52,674 bases of DNA from JAFGKM01 sp964413825 (GCA_964413825.1 CAYPTS010000004.1:1-52674), one strand, 5' to 3'; positions 16,403 to 24,806 are shown, numbered from the stretch's first letter. Notes: generated from the sequence alone by a model not told the origin. Numbers and translations: made by a program.

Positions 16403-16503
16403 GTCATTGCGAGGAATGAGACCCCTTCGACTTTTGTCTCGGGGCAGGCTCCGCAATCTCATATTAAGGTTGAGATTGCCGCGCACAATACGCTCGCAAT
16501 GAC
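16403..16503. repeat. Palindromic interspersed repeat, copy B
   Basis: GTCATTGCGAG at 16403 to CTCGCAATGAC ending 16503; it differs from copy A by only a few bases. It fills most of the gap between the PHP gene and proS. Confidence 0.9.
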
Positions 16504-16529
16504 AAGATGATTGGGAGAGTGGAGGAAAA

Positions 16530-17684
16530 ATGAGATGGACCAGATATTTTATGCCGACTTCCAAGGAAGCGCCCAAAGATGCCGAAACTGTAAGCCATAA
16601 ACTTATGTTCAGGGCGGGGCTGATAGACAAGGCGTCTTCGGGCGTCTATACCTACCTGCCTGCGGGCTACAGGGTTTTGAGGAAGGTTGAGGGCATTGTA
16701 AGGGATGAGATGAACAAGGCGGGAGCGGTGGAACTGCTCATGCCCGCCTTACAGCCGGCAAGTTTGTGGAAGGAGAGCGGGCGGCTGGACAAGATGGGCG
16801 AGGAGATGATACGGTTTACCGACCGGCACAAACGGGTTATGGTTTTCGGTCCCACGCACGAAGAGGTTATAACCGACATTGTGCGCAGATATATCACTTC
16901 ATGGAAACAACTGCCTATAACGCTTTACCAGATACAGACCAAGTTCCGAGATGAGATGCGTCCCAGGTTCGGCATTGTGCGGGCGAGGGAATTTTTGATG
17001 AAGGACGCCTACAGTTTTGACGCGGACGAGAAAGGGCTCGATGAGACATATGCGAGGATGAAGCAGGCGTACAACAACATCTTTACAAGGAACGGGCTGA
17101 CCTTTTCCATCCAGCAGGCGGACTCCGGCGTCATAGGCGGTAAGTTCTCGGAGGAATTCGTGGCGAAAGGCGAGTGCCCTGAACTGGAGGTCGGACACCT
17201 GTTTAAACTGGGGAAACAGTACAGCGAGGCGATGAAGGCGGTGTTTGTAGACAGGGACGGGAAGGAGAAGCCCGCGGTCATGGGGTGCTACGGTATAGGC
17301 GTCAGCAGGATAGCCGCCGCCGCGGTCGAGGGCAATCATGACGAAAAAGGTATTGTCTGGCCGCTTTCCATAGCGCCTTTCAGCGTTATGTTGCTTCCTG
17401 TAAGCGTGGAGGAAGGCGGAGCGCTGATGGAGACTGCCGGAAAAATTTACAGCGGACTGCTCGCGGAAAACGTTGAGGTACTGATGGATGACAGGGACGT
17501 GAGCCCAGGGGTAAGGTTTTCCGATGCCGACCTTACGGGCATTCCATTGTGGGTGGTGGTCGGCAAGAAGTTTGCGGCAACCGGGAAACTTGAGATTAAG
17601 ATAAGGAAGGAAAACAGGTTTGTGGAGGTAGAGCCGGAGAATGTCGTGAAGTGGATTAAGGATTACATCGCTGAAAATGAATAG
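16530..17684 (+). CDS. proS: Prolyl-tRNA synthetase, minimal form without insertion domain
   Basis: Class II synthetase charging tRNA-Pro. Motif 2 region is QTKFRDEMRPRFG...REFLMKDAYSF and motif 3 is MGCYGIGVSRI; the C-terminal anticodon-binding domain contains DDRDVSPGVRFSDADLTGIP. At 384 residues it is far shorter than bacterial ProRS (~570). The large INS editing domain that normally lies between the GGxxSxEF block and EVGHxFxLG is replaced by about ten residues (GGKFSEEF, AKGECPEL, EVGHLFKLG). The usual mini-insertion of alphaproteobacterial-type ProRS is also absent. It therefore lacks cis-editing of Ala-tRNA-Pro. GGAGG precedes the ATG, and it overlaps the next gene by 8 bp. Confidence 0.97.
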   Translation: MRWTRYFMPTSKEAPKDAETVSHKLMFRAGLIDKASSGVYTYLPAGYRVLRKVEGIVRDEMNKAGAVELLMPALQPASLWKESGRLDKMGEEMIRFTDRHKRVMVFGPTHEEVITDIVRRYITSWKQLPITLYQIQTKFRDEMRPRFGIVRAREFLMKDAYSFDADEKGLDETYARMKQAYNNIFTRNGLTFSIQQADSGVIGGKFSEEFVAKGECPELEVGHLFKLGKQYSEAMKAVFVDRDGKEKPAVMGCYGIGVSRIAAAAVEGNHDEKGIVWPLSIAPFSVMLLPVSVEEGGALMETAGKIYSGLLAENVEVLMDDRDVSPGVRFSDADLTGIPLWVVVGKKFAATGKLEIKIRKENRFVEVEPENVVKWIKDYIAENE

Positions 17685-18435
17685 CATCGACATTATCAAA
17701 AAAGGGATTGTTTTCGGGCGGAGAGAGGCGTATCTGTCTCTGTGCGTGCTGGCGTATCTCCTTGTTTCTTTTTCAATGTTGTCCCTGAAGATTTCGGAAG
17801 GATATCTCCTTGTTCTGCAGGTGTTTTTCCTCCTTTTGGAAAACTACGTGACCGTTGCGGTATATTATGCCGCAAAGCAGTGCGTTTTTGAAGGGGGATT
17901 CAGCCTTCCGGGAGCGTTCGCAAAGGCAGGTTATTTTTTCCGGAGGGTGCTGTCCTACAAACTTCTTGCGGGTTTTTTCGCCCTGCTCCTGTTTGTTTTC
18001 TGCCTCAGCATGATTGAACTGGTCAAAAGCTCGTCTCTCACCGCGGCAGGGTTTATCACGGGATTTACCATGCTGTGGATAGCGGTTCCGATTTACCTCC
18101 TTCTGCTTACTTTTTTTGCACCTCTGATTATTATTGCGGATGACGCCGCCCTTGCCCCTTCAATAAGGAAAAGCATCGTTTTCATGAGAGCAAACCTGGC
18201 GGAAACGGTAAAACTGGCCGTTGTTGCGGCGCCTTTCTGGTTTTTTGCACTTTTTATTTTGAAGGTGTATAATGAAAAAGGTTTGTTGCTGCCCGCCGCG
18301 GCGGCGTTCTGTTTTGTTGCGGTTCTGGAGATTGTAACAGTCAAGGTTTTTCTGCTGTTCTATAAAGTGAGGAAAGAGAAAAATTCGAACGCCTCTTTTT
18401 GTCATTGCGAGGAGTGTAACGACGAAGCAATCTAA
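17677..18435 (+). CDS. Integral membrane protein of unknown function
   Basis: A 252-residue hydrophobic protein with about five to six membrane segments (for example YLSLCVLAYLLVSFSML, LLAGFFALLLFVFCLSM, AVPIYLLLLTFFAPLIII). The layout resembles DUF975/DUF4013-like membrane proteins, but I cannot assign a family. It overlaps the end of proS by 8 bp and is probably co-transcribed. Its last ~13 residues (SFCHCEECNDEAI) are encoded by repeat copy C, which also supplies the stop codon. The native C-terminus was therefore probably replaced when the repeat inserted, or the natural end lies around residue 238. Confidence 0.75.
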   Translation: MNSIDIIKKGIVFGRREAYLSLCVLAYLLVSFSMLSLKISEGYLLVLQVFFLLLENYVTVAVYYAAKQCVFEGGFSLPGAFAKAGYFFRRVLSYKLLAGFFALLLFVFCLSMIELVKSSSLTAAGFITGFTMLWIAVPIYLLLLTFFAPLIIIADDAALAPSIRKSIVFMRANLAETVKLAVVAAPFWFFALFILKVYNEKGLLLPAAAAFCFVAVLEIVTVKVFLLFYKVRKEKNSNASFCHCEECNDEAI

Positions 18436-18469
18436 ATGAGATTGCCACGCAAAAGACGCTCGCAATGAC
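18401..18469. repeat. Palindromic interspersed repeat, copy C (short form)
   Basis: GTCATTGCGAG at 18401 to CTCGCAATGAC ending 18469, lacking the middle part of copies A and B. Its left arm is translated as the C-terminus of the preceding membrane protein. Confidence 0.88.
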
Positions 18470-18505
18470 AAAGAACGTGGGTTCAGGGTAAAGGAGAAAA
18501 GAATA

Positions 18506-19087
18506 ATGGCTGGCAAAATTTTTGAAATAAGATGGCACGGGAGGGGAGGACAGGGAGCGAAGACAGCCGCCCTTCTTTTCGGAGATGCGGCTCTGTCCAC
18601 AGGAAAGTACATACAGGCGTTTCCGGAATATGGACCCGAGAGGATGGGGGCGCCGGTACAGTCGTTCAACAGGATAAGTTCCGAACCGATACGGCTTCAT
18701 TCCGGCATTGAAAACCCTGACGTGGTCCTGGTTCTCGACGTGACCCTTACCGGGCAGGTGGACGTTACCAAGGGCATTGACCCGGAAAAAGGAGTGCTTA
18801 TTGTCAACACTCCGCTTTCGGCGGAAGAGATAAAAAAGAAGTTGAACTACGGCGGAAGGGTCTGCACCGTGGATGCGTCCGCCATAGCCATAGATACAAT
18901 AGGAAAAAACATACCTAATACGCCCATGATAGGCGCTCTTGTGCGCGTGTCCGGGGTGCTGGGTCTTGACGAACTGCTTGAGGATACAAAAAAGAAACTG
19001 GAAAAGAAATTCAGGAACAGACCTGAAGTCATAGAAGGCAACATGGAAGCTATCAAGAGAGCATATAACGAGGTGAAGGGCATCTGA
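18506..19087 (+). CDS. porG: Pyruvate:ferredoxin oxidoreductase, gamma subunit
   Basis: A 193-residue gamma-type subunit of the 2-oxoacid:ferredoxin oxidoreductase family. The N-terminus IRWHGRGGQGAKTAALLFG and the following PEYGPERMGAPVQSF are family hallmarks. It is the first gene of a porG-porD-orf-porA-porB-cstA run, the same G-D-A-B order as in Thermotoga-type four-subunit PORs. The complex converts pyruvate and CoA to acetyl-CoA and CO2 and reduces ferredoxin in the cytoplasm. AAAGGAG precedes the ATG. Substrate could also be another 2-oxoacid; the beta subunit and the neighbouring cstA favour pyruvate. Confidence 0.93.
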   Translation: MAGKIFEIRWHGRGGQGAKTAALLFGDAALSTGKYIQAFPEYGPERMGAPVQSFNRISSEPIRLHSGIENPDVVLVLDVTLTGQVDVTKGIDPEKGVLIVNTPLSAEEIKKKLNYGGRVCTVDASAIAIDTIGKNIPNTPMIGALVRVSGVLGLDELLEDTKKKLEKKFRNRPEVIEGNMEAIKRAYNEVKGI

Positions 19088-19112
19088 AAAATCAATAAAT
19101 CCTCCTCTTCTT

Positions 19113-19133
19113 CTCCCTTTGCTAAAGGGGGAG
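19113..19133. repeat. Short G/C-rich hairpin repeat (CCCTTTGCTAAAGGG type)
   Basis: TCTCCCTTTGCTAAAGGGGGAG forms a hairpin between porG and porD. Similar CCCTTT-AAAGGG elements recur in many bacterial genomes. Confidence 0.6.
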
Positions 19134-19155
19134 ACAGGGGGAATTGGGAGAGAAA

Positions 19156-19467
19156 ATGGCTATTCGACAAGAGAAAAAAGCGACATGGAAGGAACTGCCC
19201 GAGGGAGACGTTCTCGATGGCGCTTCTTCGCTTAAGTTTAAAACCGGAAACTGGCGCACCGACAGGCCTGTGCATATTCCGGAGAAATGCATCCACTGTC
19301 TTTTCTGCTGGATATCCTGTCCCGACGGGGCAGTAAAGGTGAATGCGGAGACCGGCAAGGTTGAAGGTTTCAACTATGACTATTGCAAAGGCTGTGGAAT
19401 TTGCGCGTACGAGTGCCCCAAGGATGCGATAAAGATGGTCAATGAACAGGAGGCAAACGAAAAATGA
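19156..19467 (+). CDS. porD: Pyruvate:ferredoxin oxidoreductase, delta (ferredoxin) subunit
   Basis: A 103-residue 2[4Fe-4S] ferredoxin-type subunit. The two cluster motifs are CIHCLFCWISCP and CKGCGICAYECP. It shuttles electrons from the catalytic subunits to external ferredoxin. I chose ATG 19156, preceded by GGGAG, rather than the in-frame TTG at 19144. It overlaps the next small gene by 4 bp (ATGA). Confidence 0.95.
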   Translation: MAIRQEKKATWKELPEGDVLDGASSLKFKTGNWRTDRPVHIPEKCIHCLFCWISCPDGAVKVNAETGKVEGFNYDYCKGCGICAYECPKDAIKMVNEQEANEK

Positions 19468-19742
19468 AGAAAATGGCTAAGTGGGGAATTATTATTCTCA
19501 TACTTTCAGGTTGGATTGCTTTCGGATTGCTTTATGCAAAAACCGCAAGGGAAAGGTCTGAAGCAGGTGTAAAAATTACCGAACTGGAATCTGAAGTTGG
19601 CTCCTACCAGTTTCTGTTCAAGGACGTCGCGGCAAGTCAGGAAAAGATAGACCAGGTTATATCAACGCTTGAGACGCTAAAGGGAAATCTTGAAAGAATC
19701 AAGGATAAAATAGATAAAGAACCGGATAAGCAAAATCAATAA
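19464..19742 (+). CDS. Small membrane-anchored coiled-coil protein inside the por operon
   Basis: A 92-residue protein with one N-terminal membrane segment (WGIIILILSGWIAFGLLYA) and a charged heptad-like tail (ITELESEVGSY, LETLKGNLERIKDKI). No family is recognised. Its start overlaps the porD stop as ATGA, so it is translated with the complex. A possible role is anchoring or assembling the oxidoreductase at the membrane, but only position supports this. It is not a normal POR component, and the porA gene follows after repeat copy D. Confidence 0.7.
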   Translation: MKKMAKWGIIILILSGWIAFGLLYAKTARERSEAGVKITELESEVGSYQFLFKDVAASQEKIDQVISTLETLKGNLERIKDKIDKEPDKQNQ

Positions 19743-19755
19743 CCCGATATTGCTT

Positions 19756-19889
19756 GTCATTGCGAGGGAGCGAGCTTCCCACGCTTGTCATTGCGAGGAA
19801 TGCTTCAAATGACGAAGCAATCTCAATGGCAGGCTCGGAACAGGCTCCGCAATCTCGTAGATTGCCGCGCACAATACGCTCGCAATGAC
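19756..19889. repeat. Palindromic interspersed repeat, copy D (double left end)
   Basis: Contains GTCATTGCGAG twice (19756 and 19797) and one CTCGCAATGAC ending 19889, as if one element inserted into another. It occupies the gap before porA. Confidence 0.88.
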
Positions 19890-19918
19890 AAACTGATGCG
19901 GGGCAAGGGAGAATCAAA

Positions 19919-21106
19919 ATGAAAGCAGCGAAAACAGGTAACGAGGCGTTTGCCGAGGCAATGCGGCAGATAAATCCCGATGTTGTTGCCGCCTACCCCA
20001 TAACGCCTGCCACCGAGGTGGTACAGATATTCTCGCAGTTTGTCGCCGACGGGCTGGTGAAAACCGAATTCGTGGCGGTGGAAAGCGAACACAGCGCCAT
20101 GAGCGCCTGCATAGGAGCCAGCTCCGCGGGAGCGCGGGCGATGACAGGCACGTCTTCACAGGGACTGGCGCTAATGTGGGAGATGCTTTACATTGCGGCC
20201 GGACTGCGCCTGCCGATAGTCATGCCGGTTGTCAACAGAGCGCTCTCGGCACCCATAAACATACACTGCGACCATTCGGATACCATGGGGGCGAGGGATT
20301 CCGGCTGGATACAGATTTTTTCGGAAAACGTGCAGGAGGCGTATGACAATGTAATCCAGTCTGTGCGTATAGCCGAGCATCCGGACGTGAAACTGCCGGT
20401 GATGGCGACAACAGACGGCTTTATCCTCAGCCACTGCCTTGAGACTCTCGACATGCTGTCCGATGAAGATGTGCAGAGTTTTGCAGGCGAAATGCCAGAA
20501 CGTCCGGTGCTTATAAAAAGTCTGCAGGACGGCAAACCCATAACGCTGGGAGCTCTCGACCTGCAGGACTACTACTTTGAGCACAAGCGTCAGTCTGCGG
20601 AAGGGATGTTTAACGCAATGAAGGTTATCCCTGAAATCGGAAAGGCTTTTGCAAAACAGTTCGGCAGGGAGTACGGTTTTTTCGAGGAGTACAAACTCCG
20701 GGATGCTGAAGCGGCAATAATTGTAATGGGCTCAACCGCGGGAACCGCAAAAGACGTGGTGGACGCCATGCGCGCCGAAGGCAAGAAGGTGGGGCTTTTG
20801 AAACTGCGGGTCTACAGGCCGTTTCCCGCGCAATTTCTCGCCGAAGCGCTTTCAGGCATCAATGCCGTGGGCATCATGGACAGGGCAGAAGGGATGAGCG
20901 CGGTATCCGGTCCGCTGTATCCGGAGATATGCGCGGCTCTGTACGACCTTCCGGAAAAAAGGCCTGTCGTGCAGGACTACATTTACGGTCTGGGCGGCAG
21001 GGATGTTCCGCTCGAAGACATCAGGTTTATTTTTGACGAAATTTTGAAAACCGCGAAAACAGGAAAGAAAGAATACACCTTAAAATATATCGGAGTGAGG
21101 GAATAA
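19919..21106 (+). CDS. porA: Pyruvate:ferredoxin oxidoreductase, alpha subunit
   Basis: A 395-residue alpha subunit. The start TGNEAFAEAMRQINPDVVAAYPITP is the conserved pyrimidine-binding N-terminal region with the YPITP signature; a C-terminal transketolase-like domain follows (VMGSTAGTAKDVVDAMR, RPFPAQFL). It combines with PorB to form the thiamine diphosphate active site. AAGGGAGAATCAAA precedes the ATG. It is separated from porB by a palindromic repeat. Confidence 0.95.
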   Translation: MKAAKTGNEAFAEAMRQINPDVVAAYPITPATEVVQIFSQFVADGLVKTEFVAVESEHSAMSACIGASSAGARAMTGTSSQGLALMWEMLYIAAGLRLPIVMPVVNRALSAPINIHCDHSDTMGARDSGWIQIFSENVQEAYDNVIQSVRIAEHPDVKLPVMATTDGFILSHCLETLDMLSDEDVQSFAGEMPERPVLIKSLQDGKPITLGALDLQDYYFEHKRQSAEGMFNAMKVIPEIGKAFAKQFGREYGFFEEYKLRDAEAAIIVMGSTAGTAKDVVDAMRAEGKKVGLLKLRVYRPFPAQFLAEALSGINAVGIMDRAEGMSAVSGPLYPEICAALYDLPEKRPVVQDYIYGLGGRDVPLEDIRFIFDEILKTAKTGKKEYTLKYIGVRE

Positions 21107-21116
21107 CTCTTTATAT

Positions 21117-21170
21117 TGTGGGAGGCATCTCCCGATGCCGATTTGTCAAGGTCAGGAGACCTTTCCCACA
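21117..21170. repeat. Palindromic repeat, TGTGGGAGGCATCTCC family, copy 1
   Basis: Ends TGTGGGAG (21117) and TCCCACA (21170) pair; inside are two small hairpins, GCATC-TCCC-GATGC and GGTC-AGGA-GACC. It lies between porA and porB. A relative is at 43010-43065. Confidence 0.8.
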
Positions 21171-21203
21171 GAAAGAAAGCAGGGAGTAGAGGAGGATTAA
21201 ACA

Positions 21204-22124
21204 ATGCCGAGTTTAAAACAACTTGCGAAAAGAGAAGAAAAATTCGTATCAGGCCACCGTCTTTGCGCCGGCTGCGGCGAGGGCATCGTGGCGCGGATGG
21301 TCATGCTTGCGATAGACAAGCCGGTTATCGTGGGGAATGCAACCGGATGTCTGGAAGTGGCAAGTACCATTTTCCCGTATTCCGCGTGGAACGTGCCGTG
21401 GGTGCACACCGCTTTTGAAAATTCGGCCGCGACGGTCAGCGGAGTCGAGACTGCGTACAGGTCGCTCAAAAAACAGGGGAAGATAGACAAGGACGCCGTA
21501 TTCGTGGCGTTCGGCGGCGACGGGGGAACCTATGACATCGGCCTGCAGTCGCTTTCCGGCGCCGCGGAGCGAGGTCACAAGATGCTCTACGTCTGCTGTA
21601 ACAACCAGGCGTATATGAACACCGGCATCCAGCGCTCTTCCGCCACGCCCAAAGCCGCCCATACGACAACCTCGCCTCTCGGAAAGGTGATTCCCGGCAA
21701 GGTGCAGTTTCCCAAGGATGTTGCCTCGATAATGGTTGCGCACAACATTCCTTACGTTGCAACGTCCATCCCGGGCAAATGGAACGACCTTGTGAACAAG
21801 GTGGAAAAGGCAGTCTCTTTTGACGGATTTTCTTACATAGACGTTCTGACGCCGTGCCGACTCGGATGGCCGCATGAACCCAATCTTACGATGGAAATTT
21901 CACGGGTCGCCGCCGAAACCTGCATCTGGCCTCTTTACGAGGTTGTAGAGGGGAAGTACAAACTTACCTACAAGCCCAAAGAGAAGAAACCGGTGGCGGA
22001 ATGGTTCAAGATGCAGAGAAGGTTCGCCCATCTTTTCAAGCCGGAAAACCAGGAACTTTTGGAGATTATACAGAAGGAAGTTGACAGACGTTGGGATGTC
22101 CTTCTTAAAAAATGTGAAGGATAG
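21204..22124 (+). CDS. porB: Pyruvate:ferredoxin oxidoreductase, beta subunit
   Basis: A 306-residue beta subunit that binds thiamine diphosphate and one [4Fe-4S] cluster. Cluster Cys are in CAGCGEG, NATGCLEV and LTPCRLGWP. The TPP/Mg motif is FGGDGGTYDIGLQSLS with NNQAYMNTGIQRS. GAGGAGG precedes the ATG. It ends 3 bp before cstA, so transport and oxidation of the substrate are probably co-expressed. Confidence 0.96.
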   Translation: MPSLKQLAKREEKFVSGHRLCAGCGEGIVARMVMLAIDKPVIVGNATGCLEVASTIFPYSAWNVPWVHTAFENSAATVSGVETAYRSLKKQGKIDKDAVFVAFGGDGGTYDIGLQSLSGAAERGHKMLYVCCNNQAYMNTGIQRSSATPKAAHTTTSPLGKVIPGKVQFPKDVASIMVAHNIPYVATSIPGKWNDLVNKVEKAVSFDGFSYIDVLTPCRLGWPHEPNLTMEISRVAAETCIWPLYEVVEGKYKLTYKPKEKKPVAEWFKMQRRFAHLFKPENQELLEIIQKEVDRRWDVLLKKCEG

Positions 22125-22127
22125 GCA

Positions 22128-23756
22128 ATGGGTTCTCTATTATTGGCGGGAGTTTCTCTCATCCTTTTTGTTATCGCATACCGCTTTTACGGGCGTTTCC
22201 TTGAAAAACTCTGGGATATTTCCCCCGAAAGAAAAACCCCTGTATCAGAAAAACAGGATGGTGTTGATTACGTTCCTGCAAAACACTGGACAATCCTTTT
22301 CGGCCACCACTTCGCCTCCATTTCCGGGGCGGGTCCCATACTGGGTCCGGTTATCGCCTGCATGTTGTGGGGCTGGCTGCCGGCGGCTCTCTGGATTATT
22401 TTCGGTTCAATCCTGCTCGGGGGCGTGCATGACTTCGCTTCGCTGGTTTTAAGCCTGCGGCACAAGGGTAAATCGATAGGCGAGATTACCGAATCGGTCA
22501 TGGGGCGAAGGAGTAAAATAGTGTTTTCCCTGTTTCTCTGGTTCACGCTGATTCTCGTGGTGGCGGTTTTTGCATCCGTAACGGCGAACACCTTAGTGCA
22601 GGAACCGGAGATTGTCATACCCTCTTTCGGGCTAATCCTTGTAGCCATTGTTTTCGGGTTTTTCGTATACCGTCTTCGCTGGCACTACCTTTACGCAACT
22701 ATGGGCGCGCTGGTACTCCTGTCGGCGCTTTTCGTGCTCGGCGGCAGGTTTCCGCTGTCTTTTCCGTCTGCAGGGGCGCTACAATTCTGGATAGCCGCGC
22801 TCCTTGTGTATTCTTTTGTCGCCAGCATCATACCAGTGCATTTTCTTCTCCAGCCGCGCGACTACCTGTCTTCTTTCATTCTTGTTGCCGGTTTGGTCAT
22901 CGGATACGCGGGACTTTTAACCGCCAGGCCGGAGATAAACGCGCCGGCTTACATCTCGTTTTCCGCCGGGCAGAAAGGAACGCTTTGGCCTATGATGTTT
23001 GTGCTTATTGCCTGCGGGGCGATAAGCGGATTTCACAGTCTTGTTTCCAGCGGCACCACCTCAAAACAACTGACAAACGAGCGAGACGCAAAAAAGATCG
23101 GTTACGGCGGGATGCTGACCGAAGGCGTGCTTTCAATACTTGCGCTTTTGTGCGTATGCGCCGGACTCTGCTGGAACAAGGCCGGCTCCGCTTTGAACTA
23201 TCCCGAACTGATGGCGTCCGGCAACTGGATAGGAACGTTTGCGGCGGGCTACGGGCAGATAACCTCAAAGATTTTCAACCCTGCGATTGGAAAGATGCTG
23301 GCAATTGTCATGATAAACGCATTCGTCCTTACCACGCTTGATACCGCAACCAGGATTACCCGATACCTTTCGCAGGAGTTGTTCGGGGATACATGGAACA
23401 TAAAAATCTTTAAAAGCAGGCATTTTTCGACCTTTGTCGTAGTACTGACAGCCGGATGGCTTGCTTTAGGAAACTGGCAGAAAATCTGGCCGGTTTTCGG
23501 CGCGGCCAACCAGCTTGTGGCGGCCATAGCGCTCTTTGTAGCGGGACTGTTCCTTCTGCGCGGTAAAAAATTCTCAAAAACGGCTTTTATCCCGGCGGCA
23601 TTCATGTTCCTGACGACAATAGCCGCTCTTTTGTATCAGGCGCAGGGGTTTTACAAGAGTAAAAACTTTCTTCTCGGAAACATCGCAATTTTCCTCGTGG
23701 TTCTTGCTGTTTTCGTCATCGCCGAAGGCGCCCGCCTCCTCCTCCGCAAGTTGTAA
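22128..23756 (+). CDS. cstA: CstA-family transporter (pyruvate/peptide uptake)
   Basis: A 542-residue polytopic membrane protein with a dozen or more hydrophobic segments. Family blocks are GHHFASISGAGPILGP, GVHDFASLVLS, SGFHSLVSSGTTSKQL and NAFVLTTLDTATRI. CstA homologues were first described as starvation-induced peptide permeases, and E. coli members import pyruvate. It starts 3 bp after porB with a GAAGGA site, which fits a pyruvate-uptake role here. The C-terminal CstA extension is short, as in compact family members. Confidence 0.95.
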   Translation: MGSLLLAGVSLILFVIAYRFYGRFLEKLWDISPERKTPVSEKQDGVDYVPAKHWTILFGHHFASISGAGPILGPVIACMLWGWLPAALWIIFGSILLGGVHDFASLVLSLRHKGKSIGEITESVMGRRSKIVFSLFLWFTLILVVAVFASVTANTLVQEPEIVIPSFGLILVAIVFGFFVYRLRWHYLYATMGALVLLSALFVLGGRFPLSFPSAGALQFWIAALLVYSFVASIIPVHFLLQPRDYLSSFILVAGLVIGYAGLLTARPEINAPAYISFSAGQKGTLWPMMFVLIACGAISGFHSLVSSGTTSKQLTNERDAKKIGYGGMLTEGVLSILALLCVCAGLCWNKAGSALNYPELMASGNWIGTFAAGYGQITSKIFNPAIGKMLAIVMINAFVLTTLDTATRITRYLSQELFGDTWNIKIFKSRHFSTFVVVLTAGWLALGNWQKIWPVFGAANQLVAAIALFVAGLFLLRGKKFSKTAFIPAAFMFLTTIAALLYQAQGFYKSKNFLLGNIAIFLVVLAVFVIAEGARLLLRKL

Positions 23757-23783
23757 CGGCGCATTTTTTTAAAAATCTTTGTG

Positions 23784-23792
23784 TGATATAAT
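23784..23792 (+). promoter_or_regulatory. Extended -10 promoter of the restriction-modification module
   Basis: TGATATAAT (TGn plus TATAAT at 23787-23792) with only a T-run where the -35 would be. The surrounding ~40 bp are strongly AT-rich compared with cstA. Confidence 0.6.
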
Positions 23793-23816
23793 AAATAGAT
23801 ACATTTGAAAAACAAC

Positions 23817-24806
23817 ATGAAAATTCAAAACAAGAAAAAAAATCCCAAAAAGAGCGGTGACATATACGCGAAAAAAAAGAGAATCAAGGAAGAACTTAAT
23901 CCCTCGGCCATTTTTGAAGGCACTTCTTTATATGGACAATCTTTAAAAATCGGTAGCAAGCGGCTTTGCAACTGCGGTCCTACACACATAAATTGCATGA
24001 AGCCGAGGGATTGGCTGAAGTCTCAAATCGGAGTTTGGCAATTTTTTTACGAATCAAGAGACGTAAGAGATAAATCCTTACATCCGGCAACTTTTCCCAT
24101 CTCTCTTGCAAGAAAGGTTATTGAACTTTTTACCCACAAAGGAGAATTGGTATTAGACCCTTTTGTCGGGAGCGGGACATCTCTTATTGCGGCTAATGAC
24201 CTTGACAGGAATGCAGCAGGTTTTGACCTTAAGAAAAATTATATTGAGTTGTGTGAGGAAAGACTAAAAAAACATGGTAATCTATTCAATTGTTGTAAAC
24301 AGATAGCCGTTCAGGATGACGCAAGAAACATTCCACAATATCTCGCTCCTGACACGGTAAGTTTAATCTGGACGTCCCCTCCATACGCAAATCTTCTGAA
24401 TCGTCCGAGGAAAAATAAATCAAGGCGGGATAGAAACAATGCTCAATTGGGCAAGATTGAACAATATTCTCAAGACGAGCGCGACCTGGGGATATTGTCT
24501 ATAGACGCATATGCTTCAGCCATGGGAGATATTTTCGAAGGATTGCTGCCTCTTCTCAGGGAGAAGGCGCACTGTGTTATCAACGTTCCGGATATGTGGT
24601 GGGACAACAGCAGAATAACGATTCACGTTGCGTTAATTGAGGAACTGCGGAAGCGGGGCTATGAATTGCGGAATATCATAATTTGGGACCGTACTAACAT
24701 TGTAAACAATATCGGCATATTTGGATGGCCGAGTAATTATATAACCATGGGCGTTACCTTTGAATATCTTTTAGATTTTTGGAAACCGCCGAAAATTAAA
24801 ACATAA
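23817..24806 (+). CDS. Type II DNA methyltransferase (TSPPY, probable N4-cytosine)
   Basis: A 329-residue Rossmann methyltransferase. SAM-binding motif DPFVGSGTS (near residue 122) comes before the catalytic motif TSPPYANLL (near 190); SPPY is typical of N4-cytosine enzymes. A Cys-containing stretch (RLCNCGPTHINCM) precedes the fold. The lysine-rich N-terminus (KIQNKKKNPKK) starts at ATG 23817; TTG 23805 is possible. The following gene encodes an MvaI/BcnI-like nuclease, whose known systems recognise CCNGG-type sites and use N4-cytosine methylation, which fits. Codon use is AT-rich compared with flanking por and cstA genes, suggesting transfer. Confidence 0.92.
   Translation: MKIQNKKKNPKKSGDIYAKKKRIKEELNPSAIFEGTSLYGQSLKIGSKRLCNCGPTHINCMKPRDWLKSQIGVWQFFYESRDVRDKSLHPATFPISLARKVIELFTHKGELVLDPFVGSGTSLIAANDLDRNAAGFDLKKNYIELCEERLKKHGNLFNCCKQIAVQDDARNIPQYLAPDTVSLIWTSPPYANLLNRPRKNKSRRDRNNAQLGKIEQYSQDERDLGILSIDAYASAMGDIFEGLLPLLREKAHCVINVPDMWWDNSRITIHVALIEELRKRGYELRNIIIWDRTNIVNNIGIFGWPSNYITMGVTFEYLLDFWKPPKIKT

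Noticed and set aside
16899..17699. 266-codon minus-strand frame
   Set aside because: Antisense to proS.
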